The position numbers were made by a program, and so were the translations under genes. Below the pieces are notes generated by a model. It was given only the letters and a program-made list of their open reading frames with translations, had not been told where the DNA came from and made no database searches. A stretch of 64,000 bases of DNA from contig NZ_CP020739.1 in the NCBI RefSeq assembly GCF_002097715.1, positions 310,001 to 374,000 of the forward strand. Direction: 5' to 3'. Origin of the DNA: Burkholderia ubonensis subsp. mesacidophila (GTDB lineage Bacteria > Pseudomonadota > Gammaproteobacteria > Burkholderiales > Burkholderiaceae). How positions within the stretch are numbered: position 1 is the first letter of the stretch; each line of letters begins with the position of its first letter. Positions 8,852-18,071 of the stretch are shown here, in pieces.

Positions 8852-9618
8852 TCGACGCTCCACAGCTTGTAGCCGACGCCGCGCACGCTGCACGGGATGC
8901 CCTTGACGCCGAGATCCTCCAGCTTCTTGCGCAGCTTGCTGATGTGGCTGTCCACGGTCCGCTCCATCGCGTCGCCCTCCGGCAGGCAGGCGGTCATCAG
9001 TTCCGCGCGGCTGAACACGCGCTTGGGCGCGCGCGCCAGTTGCGTGAGCAACTTGAACTCGGTCAGGGTCAGCGTGAGGGCATGGCGCTGCTGCCCGACC
9101 TGCACCACGGCTTCGTAGTGGTCCAGATCGATTTCCAGCGGCGGCACGCGCAGCACGCGCTGCTCGCTGTCGTGCAACGCGGACATCGACCGGCGCAGCA
9201 CCGCCTGCGCGCGCGCGACGACTTCCGCGGGATTGAACGGCTTGACGACGTAATCGTCCGCACCGATGCGCAGTCCCATCAATTTGTCGAGGTCCTGATC
9301 GAGCGCCGTCAGCAGGATCACCGGGGTGCTGCCCCGGTGGCGGATCTCGGTCAGCACCTTCCAGCCGTCGACGTGCGGCATCTGCACGTCGAGCAGCACG
9401 AGGTCGGGCTTGACGGACAGGTGGAGATCCAGCGCGCGGCGCCCGTCGGCGGCGTGCACGGTGCGAAAACCGCTGCGCGCGAAGTAGGCGGCGAGGATGT
9501 CCGCGATCTCGGGCTCGTCCTCGGCAATGAGGATCAAGGGTTGGGCATGATGTGCCGCGCCGGGCGGCTGGGGGGGGGCGGACGTGACCACTATGTTGCA
9601 TCCATTCGGCAGCTCCAT
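8848..9618 (-). CDS. OmpR/PhoB-type response regulator
   Basis: This 256-residue regulator has a receiver domain (LILIAEDEPEIAD, phospho-Asp in LVLLDVQMP, Thr in ILLTALD, Lys in VVKPFNP). A winged-helix DNA-binding domain (about residues 155-253, ending SVRGVGYKLW) follows. About 25 Pro/Ala-rich residues precede the receiver and are encoded through a tract of nine consecutive C on the coding strand. ATG 9618 has GGAG eight bases upstream. It is the first gene of the regulator-kinase pair and is divergent from the RND operon by 98 bp, the classic arrangement for a local activator of the pump. Confidence 0.93.
   Translation of the reverse strand: MELPNGCNIVVTSAPPQPPGAAHHAQPLILIAEDEPEIADILAAYFARSGFRTVHAADGRRALDLHLSVKPDLVLLDVQMPHVDGWKVLTEIRHRGSTPVILLTALDQDLDKLMGLRIGADDYVVKPFNPAEVVARAQAVLRRSMSALHDSEQRVLRVPPLEIDLDHYEAVVQVGQQRHALTLTLTEFKLLTQLARAPKRVFSRAELMTACLPEGDAMERTVDSHISKLRKKLEDLGVKGIPCSVRGVGYKLWSVE
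9570..9578. repeat. Nine-base homopolymer (G on plus strand) inside the response-regulator gene
   Basis: Nine G in a row on the plus strand, read as C on the coding strand in codons for the Pro-rich N-terminal extension (PPQPP). A one-base slip would frameshift the regulator before its receiver domain. Confidence 0.9.
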
Positions 9619-9716
9619 CGAATCTCCATACTACCGTAGAAGAAACGCCATCGGGCGCACGCACACTGCCGCGTGTCAGGGTCGGCAATTGGCTGCCTGC
9701 ATCCCATGGAGTCCAA

Positions 9717-10877
9717 ATGAAGAATGAGAAACTGTGCCGCTACGGCGGCGTCTACGCGCTGGCGGCCGCATTGCTGGCTGGCTGCGGGAAATCCGACGCG
9801 CCGGCCGCACCGCCTGCGATCCCGGTCGCCGCGATGACCGTGGCGCCGGCCCCCCTGAAGCTGACCGAGGACCTGCCCGGCCGGATCGCGGCGGTGCGGA
9901 TCGCCGAGATCCGGCCGCAGGTCAGCGGCATCGTGCTGCACCGCATGTTCGAGCAGGGCACCGAGGTGCACGCCGGCCAGCCGTTGTTCCAGATCAACCC
10001 GGCGCCGTTCAAGGCCGACATGGACACCGCCGCGGCCGCGCTGCAGCGGGCCGACGCGGCGCTCGAGCGCGCCAAGGTGCAGACCGCGCGACTCAAGCCG
10101 CTGGTCGAAGTGGACGCGATCAGCCGCCAGGTCTATGACGATTCCGTGTCGCAGCGCGATCAGGCCGCGGCCGACGTCGCGCAGGCGCGCGCGACGCTGG
10201 CGCGCCGGCAGCTCGACCTGAAGTTCGCCACGGTGGAGGCGCCGATCACCGGCCGCATTGACCAGGCGCTCGTGACCGAAGGCGCGCTCGTCAGCAGCAC
10301 CGACACCGTGCCGATGGCGCGCATCCAGCAGATCGACCAGGTCTACGTCGACGTGCGCCAGCCGGCGTCGTCGCTGCAGCACCTGCGCGACACGCTGGCG
10401 TCGCAGGACGGCGGGAAGTCGAGCGCGGGCCTGCCGGTCGAGGTGCTGCGCGACGACGGCACGGCTTACGACGTGAAAGGCCGGATGCTGTTCTCCGGCG
10501 TGAACGTCGATGCCGGCACCGGCGACGTGCTGGTGCGCGTGCTGGTGGACAACTCGAAGCGGCTGCTGCTGCCGGGCATGTACGTGCGCGCCCGCATTCC
10601 GCGCGCGAACTACGCGAGCGCGCTGACGGTGCCGCAGCAGGCGGTGGTGCGCGCCGATGGCAAGCCGCAGGTGTGGGTGCTCGACGCGAAGAACCAGGTG
10701 CACCTGAAGCCGGTCGAGCTCGGCGAGCAGACGGGCCGCAGCTACCGCATCAAGTCGGGGCTGCAGGCGGGCCAGAAGGTCGTGGTGGAAGGGATGGAGC
10801 GCCTGACCGACGGCGCCCCGGTTGCCGCGAGCGCCTGGAAGTCGCCTGTTGCCGCAGCCGCCACGGCCGCGCGCTGA
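9717..10877 (+). CDS. RND efflux periplasmic adaptor (membrane fusion protein)
   Basis: This 386-residue MexA/AcrA-type adaptor has a lipoprotein signal (lipobox LLAG-Cys at about residue 23), placing it on the periplasmic face of the inner membrane. Next come a lipoyl/barrel-sandwich half (IRPQVSGIV, VHAGQPLFQI), an alpha-helical hairpin (about 95-165), a beta-barrel and the membrane-proximal domain. It bridges the pump and the outer-membrane channel encoded next. It is the first gene of a three-gene operon, with 20 bases to the pump gene. Confidence 0.95.
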   Translation: MKNEKLCRYGGVYALAAALLAGCGKSDAPAAPPAIPVAAMTVAPAPLKLTEDLPGRIAAVRIAEIRPQVSGIVLHRMFEQGTEVHAGQPLFQINPAPFKADMDTAAAALQRADAALERAKVQTARLKPLVEVDAISRQVYDDSVSQRDQAAADVAQARATLARRQLDLKFATVEAPITGRIDQALVTEGALVSSTDTVPMARIQQIDQVYVDVRQPASSLQHLRDTLASQDGGKSSAGLPVEVLRDDGTAYDVKGRMLFSGVNVDAGTGDVLVRVLVDNSKRLLLPGMYVRARIPRANYASALTVPQQAVVRADGKPQVWVLDAKNQVHLKPVELGEQTGRSYRIKSGLQAGQKVVVEGMERLTDGAPVAASAWKSPVAAAATAAR

Positions 10878-10897
10878 GTCACGGGGAGCGTCCTGCC

Positions 10898-13800
10898 ATG
10901 TCTCAATTCTTCATCCGGCGCCCGGTCTTCGCGTGGGTCGTCGCGCTCTTCATCATCCTGATGGGCGTGATCGCGATCCCGCAACTGCCGATCGCGCGCT
11001 ATCCGACGGTCGCGCCGCCGACCGTCACCATCAACGCGACCTACCCGGGCGCCACGCCGCAAACCATGAGCGACGGGGTGCTGAGCTTGATCGAACGGGA
11101 GCTGTCCGGCGTCAAGAATCTGCTCTACTACGAGTCGTCGGCCGACACGTCCGGCACCGCGAAGATCACCGTCACGTTCAAGCCCGGCACGGATCCGGCG
11201 CTCGCGCAGGTCGACGTGCAGAACAAGCTGAAGGCCGTCGAGCCACGCTTGCCCTCGGTCGTGCGGCAGAACGGCGTGATCGTCGAGTCGGCGTCGTCCG
11301 GCTTCCTGCTGTTCGTCGCCCTCAAGTCCGATAGCGGCCGTTTCGACGAAGGCGAGCTGTCCGATTACATGGCGCGCAACATCGTCGAGGAGCTGCGTCG
11401 CGTAGAGGGCGTGGGCCGCGTGCAGATGTTCGGGTCCGAACGGGCAATGCGCATCTGGGTCGATCCGTCCAGGCTGATCACCTACGGCCTGTCGATGAGC
11501 GACCTGACGGCCGCCATCAGCCAGCAGAACGTCCAGATCGCGCCGGGCAGCGTCGGCGCGTTGCCGGCCATGTCGGGGCAGCGGGTGACCGTGCCGCTGA
11601 CCGTGCAGGGCCAGCTGACGACGCCGGAACAGTTCGCCGCGATCGTGCTGCGCGCCAACGCGAACGGCTCCAAGGTCGTGCTGGGCGACGTCGCGCGGGT
11701 GGAGCTCGGCTCGCAGTCCTACAACTTCGTCAACACCGAGAGCGGCAAGCCTGCCGTCATCGCGGGCGTGCAGCTCTCGCCGGGCGGCAATGCGGTCAAG
11801 ACTGCGGACGCCGTGCGGGCGCGGCTGGCGGAGCTGCGCAAATCGATGCCGTCGGGCATGAGCGATTCGATCCCGTTCGACACCGCGCCCTTCGTCAAGA
11901 TCTCGATCGAGAAGGTGCTCCATACGCTGCTCGAGGCGATGGTGCTGGTGTTCCTGGTGATGTACCTGTTCCTGCAGAACGTGCGCTACACGCTGATCCC
12001 GGCCATCGTGGCGCCGGTCGCGATGCTCGGCACCTTCACGGTCATGCTGGCCTCCGGCTTCTCGATCAACGTGCTGACCATGTTCGGCATGGTGCTCGCG
12101 ATCGGCATCATCGTCGACGACGCGATCGTCGTGGTGGAGAACGTCGAGCGGCTGATGGCGGAGGAAGGCCTGTCGCCGAAGGACGCGACGGTCAAGGCGA
12201 TGAAGGAGATCACCGGCGCGATCATCGGCGTCACGCTGGTCCTGACCGCCGTGTTCCTGCCGATGGCGATGTCCAGCGGCTCGGTCGGCGTGATCTACCA
12301 GCAGTTCACGATGTCGATGGCGGTGTCCATCCTGTTCTCGGCGCTCCTCGCACTCACGCTGACGCCCGCGCTGTGCGCGACGATGCTCAAGCCGATCGCG
12401 CACGGGCACCACGAGAAGCGCGGCTTCTTCGGCTGGTTCAACCGCCGTTTCGACCGCATGACGCAGTGGTACGCGACGCGCGTCGGCCGGCTGATCGGCC
12501 GCGCGGGACGGGTGATGCTGCTGTTCGTCGCGATCTGCGGCGTGCTGGTGGTCGGCTTCCGCGAGCTGCCGTCGTCGTTCCTGCCCGAGGAGGATCAGGG
12601 CTACTTCATGACGGGCTTCCTGCTGCCGTCCGACTCGACGGTCGAGCGCACGCGGGATGTGGTCAAGACGCTCGAGCGGCATATCGCCTCGCGCCCCGGG
12701 ATCGAGTCCAGCATTTCGATCGTCGGCTACGGCTTCTCCGGCCTGGGCCCGAACGCGGCATTGAATTACGCGGTGCTCAAGGACTGGGACAAGCGTAACG
12801 GCGCGACGGCCATGGACGAAGCGATGCGGGCCCAGCAGGCGATGGCGGGCGTGACCGAAGGCTCGGTGATGAGCCTGATGCCGCCGGCGATCGACGAACT
12901 GGGCACCAGCTCGGGCTTCTCGATGCGCCTGCAGGACCGCGCAAACCAGGGCAATGCGGCGCTCAAGGCGGCCGAGGCCAGGCTGCTCGAGCTCGCGGCG
13001 CAAAGCAAGGTCGTGGTCGGCGTCTATCCGGACAGCCTGCCGGCCGGCGCGAGCATCCGCCTGGACATCGACCGGCAGAAGGCCGAGGCGCTGGGCGTGT
13101 CGTTCACGAGCATCAGCGACACGCTGTCCGGCGCGATGGGCTCGACCTACGTCAACGACTTCCCGAATGCGGGGCGCATGCAGCAGGTGATCATCCAGGC
13201 CGATGCGCCGGCACGGATGCAGATCGACAGCGTGATGAAGCTCTACGTGCGCAACGTGAGCGGCGGTATGGTGCCGTTGTCCGAAGTGGTCCGGCCGGTC
13301 TGGTCCGATACGCCGCTGCAGATGGTGCGCTACCAGGGCTACCCGTCCGCGCGCATCTCGGGCATGGCCGCGCCTGGCTACTCGAGCGGCGCGGCAATGG
13401 ACGAGATGGAACGTCTGGCCAAGCAGTTGCCGCCGGGCTTCTCGGTCGCGTGGACGGGCCAGTCGCTGCAGGAGCGCCAGTCCGCGTCGGAGGCGCCGAT
13501 GCTGATGGCGCTGTCGATGATCGTGGTGTTCCTGGTGCTGGCCGCGCTCTACGAGAGCTGGTCGATCCCGCTGTCGGTGATGCTGGTCGTGCCGCTGGGC
13601 CTGATCGGCGCGATCGGCGCGGTGATGCTCCGCGGGCTGCCCAACGACGTGTACTTCAAGGTCGGGATGATCACGGTGATCGGCCTGTCCGCGAAGAACG
13701 CGATCCTGATCGTCGAATTCGCGAAGCAGTTGCGCGAGGAAGGCAAAGGGCTTCTGGAAGCGGCCGTGGAGGCGTCGCGGCTGCGCCTGCGTCCGATCCT

Positions 13801-14041
13801 GATGACGTCGCTGGCGTTCGGCCTGGGCGTGGTGCCGCTGATGATCGCGACGGGCGCGAGCGCCGAAACGCAGCACGCGATCGGCACCGGCGTGTTCGGC
13901 GGGATGGTGACCGCGACGGTGCTGGCGATCTTCTTCGTGCCGGTGTTCTTCGTGTTCGTGATGGGCTTCCAGGAGCGCGTCGGGGCATGGCGGGCATCCC
14001 GCAGGAAAGTCGTGGCCGTGAGCCAAGAAACGGAAGGTTAA
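10898..14041 (+). CDS. RND multidrug efflux pump, inner-membrane (HAE1/AcrB family)
   Basis: At 1047 residues it has the full length of an AcrB-type proton/drug antiporter. It begins MSQFFIRRPVFAWVVALFII, with a first helix at once and two large periplasmic loops. The proton-relay aspartates are present in TM4 (GIIVDDAIVVVENVE), with the matching Lys in TM10 (GLSAKNAILIVEF). The ATG at 10898 follows GGGGAGCG. The stop is four bases before the next start, so the operon is tight. Several RND pumps occur in Burkholderia and the sequence alone does not say which drugs this one exports. Confidence 0.96.
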   Translation: MSQFFIRRPVFAWVVALFIILMGVIAIPQLPIARYPTVAPPTVTINATYPGATPQTMSDGVLSLIERELSGVKNLLYYESSADTSGTAKITVTFKPGTDPALAQVDVQNKLKAVEPRLPSVVRQNGVIVESASSGFLLFVALKSDSGRFDEGELSDYMARNIVEELRRVEGVGRVQMFGSERAMRIWVDPSRLITYGLSMSDLTAAISQQNVQIAPGSVGALPAMSGQRVTVPLTVQGQLTTPEQFAAIVLRANANGSKVVLGDVARVELGSQSYNFVNTESGKPAVIAGVQLSPGGNAVKTADAVRARLAELRKSMPSGMSDSIPFDTAPFVKISIEKVLHTLLEAMVLVFLVMYLFLQNVRYTLIPAIVAPVAMLGTFTVMLASGFSINVLTMFGMVLAIGIIVDDAIVVVENVERLMAEEGLSPKDATVKAMKEITGAIIGVTLVLTAVFLPMAMSSGSVGVIYQQFTMSMAVSILFSALLALTLTPALCATMLKPIAHGHHEKRGFFGWFNRRFDRMTQWYATRVGRLIGRAGRVMLLFVAICGVLVVGFRELPSSFLPEEDQGYFMTGFLLPSDSTVERTRDVVKTLERHIASRPGIESSISIVGYGFSGLGPNAALNYAVLKDWDKRNGATAMDEAMRAQQAMAGVTEGSVMSLMPPAIDELGTSSGFSMRLQDRANQGNAALKAAEARLLELAAQSKVVVGVYPDSLPAGASIRLDIDRQKAEALGVSFTSISDTLSGAMGSTYVNDFPNAGRMQQVIIQADAPARMQIDSVMKLYVRNVSGGMVPLSEVVRPVWSDTPLQMVRYQGYPSARISGMAAPGYSSGAAMDEMERLAKQLPPGFSVAWTGQSLQERQSASEAPMLMALSMIVVFLVLAALYESWSIPLSVMLVVPLGLIGAIGAVMLRGLPNDVYFKVGMITVIGLSAKNAILIVEFAKQLREEGKGLLEAAVEASRLRLRPILMTSLAFGLGVVPLMIATGASAETQHAIGTGVFGGMVTATVLAIFFVPVFFVFVMGFQERVGAWRASRRKVVAVSQETEG

Positions 14042-14045
14042 TGTC

Positions 14046-15563
14046 ATGCGATTGCTAGTTCTTCCCCTTGCCGTTGCGCTGGCCCTGTCGGCCTGCTCGA
14101 TGGCGCCCAGGCTGGTGAAGCCCGAACTGCCGGTGCCGGTCGCCTACACGACGGCCGGCGCCCAGGCCGACACGCGCGCGAACGCGGCCGACCTGGGCTG
14201 GCGCACGATGTTCGGCGACCCGCGGTTGCAGCGCCTGATCGAATTGGCGCTGGACAACAACCGCGACCTGCGGATCGCGGTGCTCAACGTGCAGGCGGCC
14301 GAGGCGCAGTACGGCATCCAGCGTGCCGCGCGGCTGCCGTCCATCGATGCCACGGGCAGCTTCACGCGCCAGCGCACGCCGGCCAACGCCGACCTGAATC
14401 CGCCCATGCCCGAGTCGATTCAGCAGCAGTACGGCGTCAACGTCGGGATCAACGCGTTCGAGATCGACCTGTTCGGCCGCGTGAAGTCGTTGTCGGACGC
14501 CGCGTTTGCGCGCTACCTGGCGACCGATCAGGGCCGCCGGGCCGCGCAGATCTCGCTCGTCGGCGCGGTGGCGGACGCGTACTTCGCCGAGCGCCTCGCG
14601 CAGGAGCAGCGCGCGCTGTCCGAACGCACGCTGGGCGACTGGCAGCAGTCGCTGGATCTTGCGCGCAAGCTCAAGGAGGCGCGTCAGGCCAGCGGCGTGG
14701 ACATCGCGCAGGCCGAAGGGCAGGTCGCCAGCGCGGCCGCGGACCTGGAGGCGCGCTCGCGCGCCGTATCGCAGGCGCGCAACGCGCTGCGCCTGCTGGT
14801 CGGCACCGAGCTGCCCAAGGACCTGCCCGCACCGCTGCCGCTGGAAAAGCAGCCGGTCGTGACCCAGCTGCCGGCCGGCCTGCCGTCCGACCTGCTGATC
14901 CGCCGGCCGGACATCCAGCAGGCCGAGCAGAACCTGGTCGCCGCCAATGCCGACATCGGCGCGGCGCGCGCCGCGTTCTTCCCGCGGCTGTCGCTGACCA
15001 CGACGCTCGGCTTCATCAGCCCGGGGTTCGGCAGCCTGTTCAACGGCGACCACCGTGCGTGGGCTTTCTCGCCGCAGGTCACGCTGCCGATCTTCCAGGG
15101 CGGCAGGCTGCGCTCCGAGCTGCGGCTGTCCGAGGTGCGCAAGTCCAGCGCGGTGGCCGAGTACGAACGGGCGATCCAGGTCGCGTTCCGGGAAGTCGCG
15201 GACGGCCTGGCCGGCAGCGAAACCTTCGATCGCCAGCTCGAGGCGCAGACCCGGGTGGTCGCCAGCGCCGAGCGCCGCACCAACCTGTCCAACCTGCGCT
15301 ATCGCGCGGGCATCGAAGGGCGGCTGGAACTGCTCGATTCGCAGCGGCAGCTCTATGCGGCGCGACAGACGCTGCTGGACCTGCGGCGCGACGAGTTCGG
15401 CAATGCCGTCGCGCTCTACAAGGCGCTTGGCGGCGGGCTGACGGACAAGGACGCCGCGCCGGCCGCCGCCGCGACGCAGCCGGGCCGGCCCGCTGCCGGG
15501 GCGGCCGCGACCCCGGCTCCGGCGAATCCGCCGGCATCGGGCGGTGCGCAGACGGCCGGCTGA
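14046..15563 (+). CDS. RND efflux outer-membrane factor lipoprotein (NodT/OprM family)
   Basis: This 505-residue outer-membrane channel has a lipoprotein signal (LALSAC, Cys at about residue 17) and two TolC-type repeats of coiled-coil and strand. Family motifs include GWRTMFGDPRLQRLIELAL, LDLARKLKEARQASGVD and LLIRRPDIQQAEQNL. The last about 35 residues are Ala/Pro/Gly-rich and probably disordered. As the third gene of the operon it completes the tripartite pump. The hairpin at 15670 lies about 105 bases after the stop. Confidence 0.95.
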   Translation: MRLLVLPLAVALALSACSMAPRLVKPELPVPVAYTTAGAQADTRANAADLGWRTMFGDPRLQRLIELALDNNRDLRIAVLNVQAAEAQYGIQRAARLPSIDATGSFTRQRTPANADLNPPMPESIQQQYGVNVGINAFEIDLFGRVKSLSDAAFARYLATDQGRRAAQISLVGAVADAYFAERLAQEQRALSERTLGDWQQSLDLARKLKEARQASGVDIAQAEGQVASAAADLEARSRAVSQARNALRLLVGTELPKDLPAPLPLEKQPVVTQLPAGLPSDLLIRRPDIQQAEQNLVAANADIGAARAAFFPRLSLTTTLGFISPGFGSLFNGDHRAWAFSPQVTLPIFQGGRLRSELRLSEVRKSSAVAEYERAIQVAFREVADGLAGSETFDRQLEAQTRVVASAERRTNLSNLRYRAGIEGRLELLDSQRQLYAARQTLLDLRRDEFGNAVALYKALGGGLTDKDAAPAAAATQPGRPAAGAAATPAPANPPASGGAQTAG

Positions 15564-15669
15564 GTCCGGGCTTTCCGGTACACGTGCAGCGGTCGCCCGA
15601 TACCGGCGCGGCCGCTGCCCGGTGTATCGACGACGTTCCGGAAGGAACGGCATGCGTCGGAAGTCTGAA

Positions 15670-15696
15670 GACAGGGGAATACCCTGTCTTTTTTTT
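15670..15696 (+). terminator. Intrinsic terminator, cassette copy 1
   Basis: The stem GACAGGG (15670-15676) pairs with CCCTGTC (15682-15688) around loop GAATA, followed by eight T. It would end the RND operon. The same hairpin recurs at 36523 (identical stem and loop), and near-copies occur at 19524 and 30101, each followed by the same promoter-like element. Confidence 0.85.
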
Positions 15697-15712
15697 CGTC
15701 TCCTGAAGTGGG

Positions 15713-15744
15713 TATCATGACCTATGTTTTGTAACATGTACTAG
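15713..15744 (+). promoter_or_regulatory. Conserved promoter/operator element, copy 1 (subtype I)
   Basis: The element contains TCATGACCTATGTTT and, 23 bases after the start of CATGAC, the block TACTAG (15739-15744). ATGACC (15717-15722) matches a -35 hexamer at four of six positions, with TACTAG as a weak -10 candidate 16 bases on. It also contains ATGTT-N4-AACAT as an inverted repeat. It stands about 140 bases before the first amine dehydrogenase gene. Three further copies have identical spacing. Confidence 0.65.
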
Positions 15745-15884
15745 TTTCGGTAGCGGGCAAGGGCTGGCGGACATTTCGGCCCGGCAGGAAACCCGATGCT
15801 GGCGCCGGGACGATTGCGACGGATTCGTGAGTGCAAATCGGGCTCGCCGACTGCATCTTTTTTCATAGTCCTAACAAACACGCC

Positions 15885-17369
15885 ATGACCAAGAAGTCTT
15901 CCCTCAGCAGTTCGGCCGACCTGCGGCGCAGGCAATGGCTCAAGTACGCCGGCGCGACGGCTGCGGTCGGCGGCCTGGCGCTCGCCGCCCGGCCGGCAAG
16001 CGCCGGCGACGCAAAAGCCGCCGGCAAGCCGGGCGATGTGCTCGACGTCGTCATCATCGGCGCGGGGCTGGCCGGCTTGACCGCCGCGCGGGACCTGTGC
16101 CTCGCGGGCAGCGAATCCTTCCTGGTCCTGGAAGCGCGGGACCGCGTCGGGGGCCGCACGCTCAACCACAACATCGACGGCGGATACGTGACGGAAGTCG
16201 GGGGCCAGTGGATCGGGCCCGGCCAGACCGCCGTCGCGAATCTCGCCCGCGAGCTGGAAGTCGACACGTTCCCGAGCTACTACGACGGCAAGACGGTGCT
16301 GCTCGGCGGCGACGGCCGGATGGAGATGGACCTGAAGGGCACCTTCGGCACCGACGAAGCCGTGACGTCGAAGCTCAGCAAGTTGTCGCGCGACGTGCCG
16401 TCGGGTGCGCCGTGGACCTCGACCAAGGCCGGCGAGCTCGACAGGCTGTCGGTCGGCGACTGGCTGGCGAAGCAGGACATCAAGCCTGAAGACCAGGCCG
16501 GCTGGAATGCGTCGATCTCCCTGTCCGGCGGCACGATGCCCGCGAAGATGGGGCTCCTGCATTTCCTGTCGATGATCAACTCCGCCGCGTGCGACTACAC
16601 GCAGCTCGATTCGATCAAGCACAGCGCGCAGGAAACCCGGTTCGTCGGCGGCTCGCAGATCCTCAGCATCAAGATGGCGCAGCAACTGGGCGACAAGGTG
16701 CGGCTCTCGACGCCGGTCCGCCGGATCTCCGGCTGGAATACCGACGTCGTCACGCTGCATACCGACGGTGCGGAAATCCGCGCGCGCAAGGTCATCGTGG
16801 CCATCCATCCGGCCCTGTGCAACCGGGTGCAGTTCGATCCGCCGCTGCCGGTCGCGCGGGCCGCGCTGCAGCGCGCATGGCCCGGCCATTCGCCGGCGCG
16901 CAAGACGGCGATGGTCTACCGCCGCCCGTTCTGGCGCGACAAGGGGCTGAACGGCCACATCTTCCAAGCCGACGGGCCGATCTTCTGGGCCTACGACAAT
17001 TCGCCGCCGGGCGGCGAGATCGGCGTCATCAACGCGTTCATCAAGAACGCGATGGCGCCGTCTGAACCGCAGGCGGCGAAGCGCATGCTGGCGGACCTCT
17101 ATGCGCAGGCGTGGGGCAGCGAGGCGTTGTCCCCGGTGGCGTTCCACGACCACGACTGGGGCCGGGACGACCCCTGGTCGATCACCTGCGTCTCGGCGAT
17201 TCCGCCGGGCTTCTGGAGCACGCATGGCGCGGCGCTGCATCCGCCGTGCGGCAACCTGATCTGGTCGGGCACCGAGACCGCGAACATCTGGGCAGGCTAC
17301 ATGGACGGCGCGGTGCGCTCCGGCCATCAGGGCGCCCTGCAGGCGCTGAATGCGCTGCGTCAGGCCTGA
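15885..17369 (+). CDS. Tat-exported flavin amine oxidase/dehydrogenase, copy 1
   Basis: This 494-residue FAD enzyme belongs to the monoamine/putrescine oxidase family. A twin-arginine signal (RRRQWLKYAG at about residues 14-23, then a hydrophobic stretch to ARPASA) indicates folded export to the periplasm. The FAD Rossmann motif follows (VVIIGAGLAGLTAARDL), then LEARDRVGGRT, GGQWIGPGQT and the C-terminal FAD block SGTETANIWAGYMDGAV. The next gene encodes a diheme cytochrome c. In the known case of nicotine oxidoreductase NicA2 a flavin amine oxidase passes electrons to a cytochrome c instead of oxygen, and the pairing suggests the same here. ATG 15885 gives the Tat signal; a GTG at 15831 is possible. 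A close paralogue lies at 27930. The amine substrate is unknown. Confidence 0.88.
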   Translation: MTKKSSLSSSADLRRRQWLKYAGATAAVGGLALAARPASAGDAKAAGKPGDVLDVVIIGAGLAGLTAARDLCLAGSESFLVLEARDRVGGRTLNHNIDGGYVTEVGGQWIGPGQTAVANLARELEVDTFPSYYDGKTVLLGGDGRMEMDLKGTFGTDEAVTSKLSKLSRDVPSGAPWTSTKAGELDRLSVGDWLAKQDIKPEDQAGWNASISLSGGTMPAKMGLLHFLSMINSAACDYTQLDSIKHSAQETRFVGGSQILSIKMAQQLGDKVRLSTPVRRISGWNTDVVTLHTDGAEIRARKVIVAIHPALCNRVQFDPPLPVARAALQRAWPGHSPARKTAMVYRRPFWRDKGLNGHIFQADGPIFWAYDNSPPGGEIGVINAFIKNAMAPSEPQAAKRMLADLYAQAWGSEALSPVAFHDHDWGRDDPWSITCVSAIPPGFWSTHGAALHPPCGNLIWSGTETANIWAGYMDGAVRSGHQGALQALNALRQA

Positions 17370-17380
17370 GGAGCGCGAAA

Positions 17381-18037
17381 ATGAAAAAAATCGTACTGCT
17401 TTCCATTGCCGCGATCGTCGTGGTGCTGCTCGGCATTTTCGGTCCCACTTTGCTCGATCTCTATCGGCTTCAGCAGTTCGTCGCGACGACGGCCGAGGCC
17501 AACCAGGCCGACGGCGGCGCGTGGCCGCGCCTGACCGACGCCTGCATCGGGTGTCATGGCGCCAAGGGCACGTCGCTCCACCAGGGGTATCCGAGCCTCG
17601 CGGGCCAGCCGGCGGCCTACGTGGCCGCGCAGCTTCACGATTTCGCGAGCGGGCAGCGCGCCGATCCGAACATGGCGCCGCTGGCGATGACCATGAGCGA
17701 GGACGAGATCAAGCGGCTGGCCGACTATTACGCGAAGCAGCCGGCCGTCGCGAACCGCTACTTCGAACCGGACGCCCGCCTGCGCGCGAAAGGCGAGCAG
17801 CTGGTGACGGCCGGCGCGTGCGCCGCGTGCCACGGTGCGCGGCTGACGGGCCAGGCCCAGTTCCCGCGCCTCGCCGGCCAGGGGCGCGACTATCTGCTGA
17901 AGCAGCTCGATGCGTTCGCCGCCGGCACGCGCAACGAGGCCACCGGCACGATGAAGCGCGTCACCGCGGCCATGTCGCCCGAAGACCGGGACGCTGTCGC
18001 CACCTATCTGGCAAGCGTCGATCCGGCGAAGCAATGA
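17381..18037 (+). CDS. Membrane-anchored diheme cytochrome c, copy 1
   Basis: This 218-residue protein has one N-terminal membrane anchor (about residues 4-24) and two class I cytochrome c domains with heme sites CIGCH (Cys55, Cys58) and CAACH (Cys147, Cys150). It is of the c4-like diheme type, facing the periplasm. It starts 11 bases after the amine dehydrogenase with GAGGAG before the ATG, so the two are co-translated. It is the probable electron acceptor of that enzyme and would pass electrons to a terminal oxidase. A second copy of the pair is at 27930-30092. Confidence 0.9.
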   Translation: MKKIVLLSIAAIVVVLLGIFGPTLLDLYRLQQFVATTAEANQADGGAWPRLTDACIGCHGAKGTSLHQGYPSLAGQPAAYVAAQLHDFASGQRADPNMAPLAMTMSEDEIKRLADYYAKQPAVANRYFEPDARLRAKGEQLVTAGACAACHGARLTGQAQFPRLAGQGRDYLLKQLDAFAAGTRNEATGTMKRVTAAMSPEDRDAVATYLASVDPAKQ

Positions 18038-18071
18038 TGCATTCAACACAATCGGCACCAGGAGTCTAGTC

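Noticed and set aside
10742..14047. A 1101-codon minus-strand open frame opposite the RND pump
   Set aside because: It has His/Arg/Asp-rich composition and no recognisable family; the plus strand encodes a complete AcrB-type pump.
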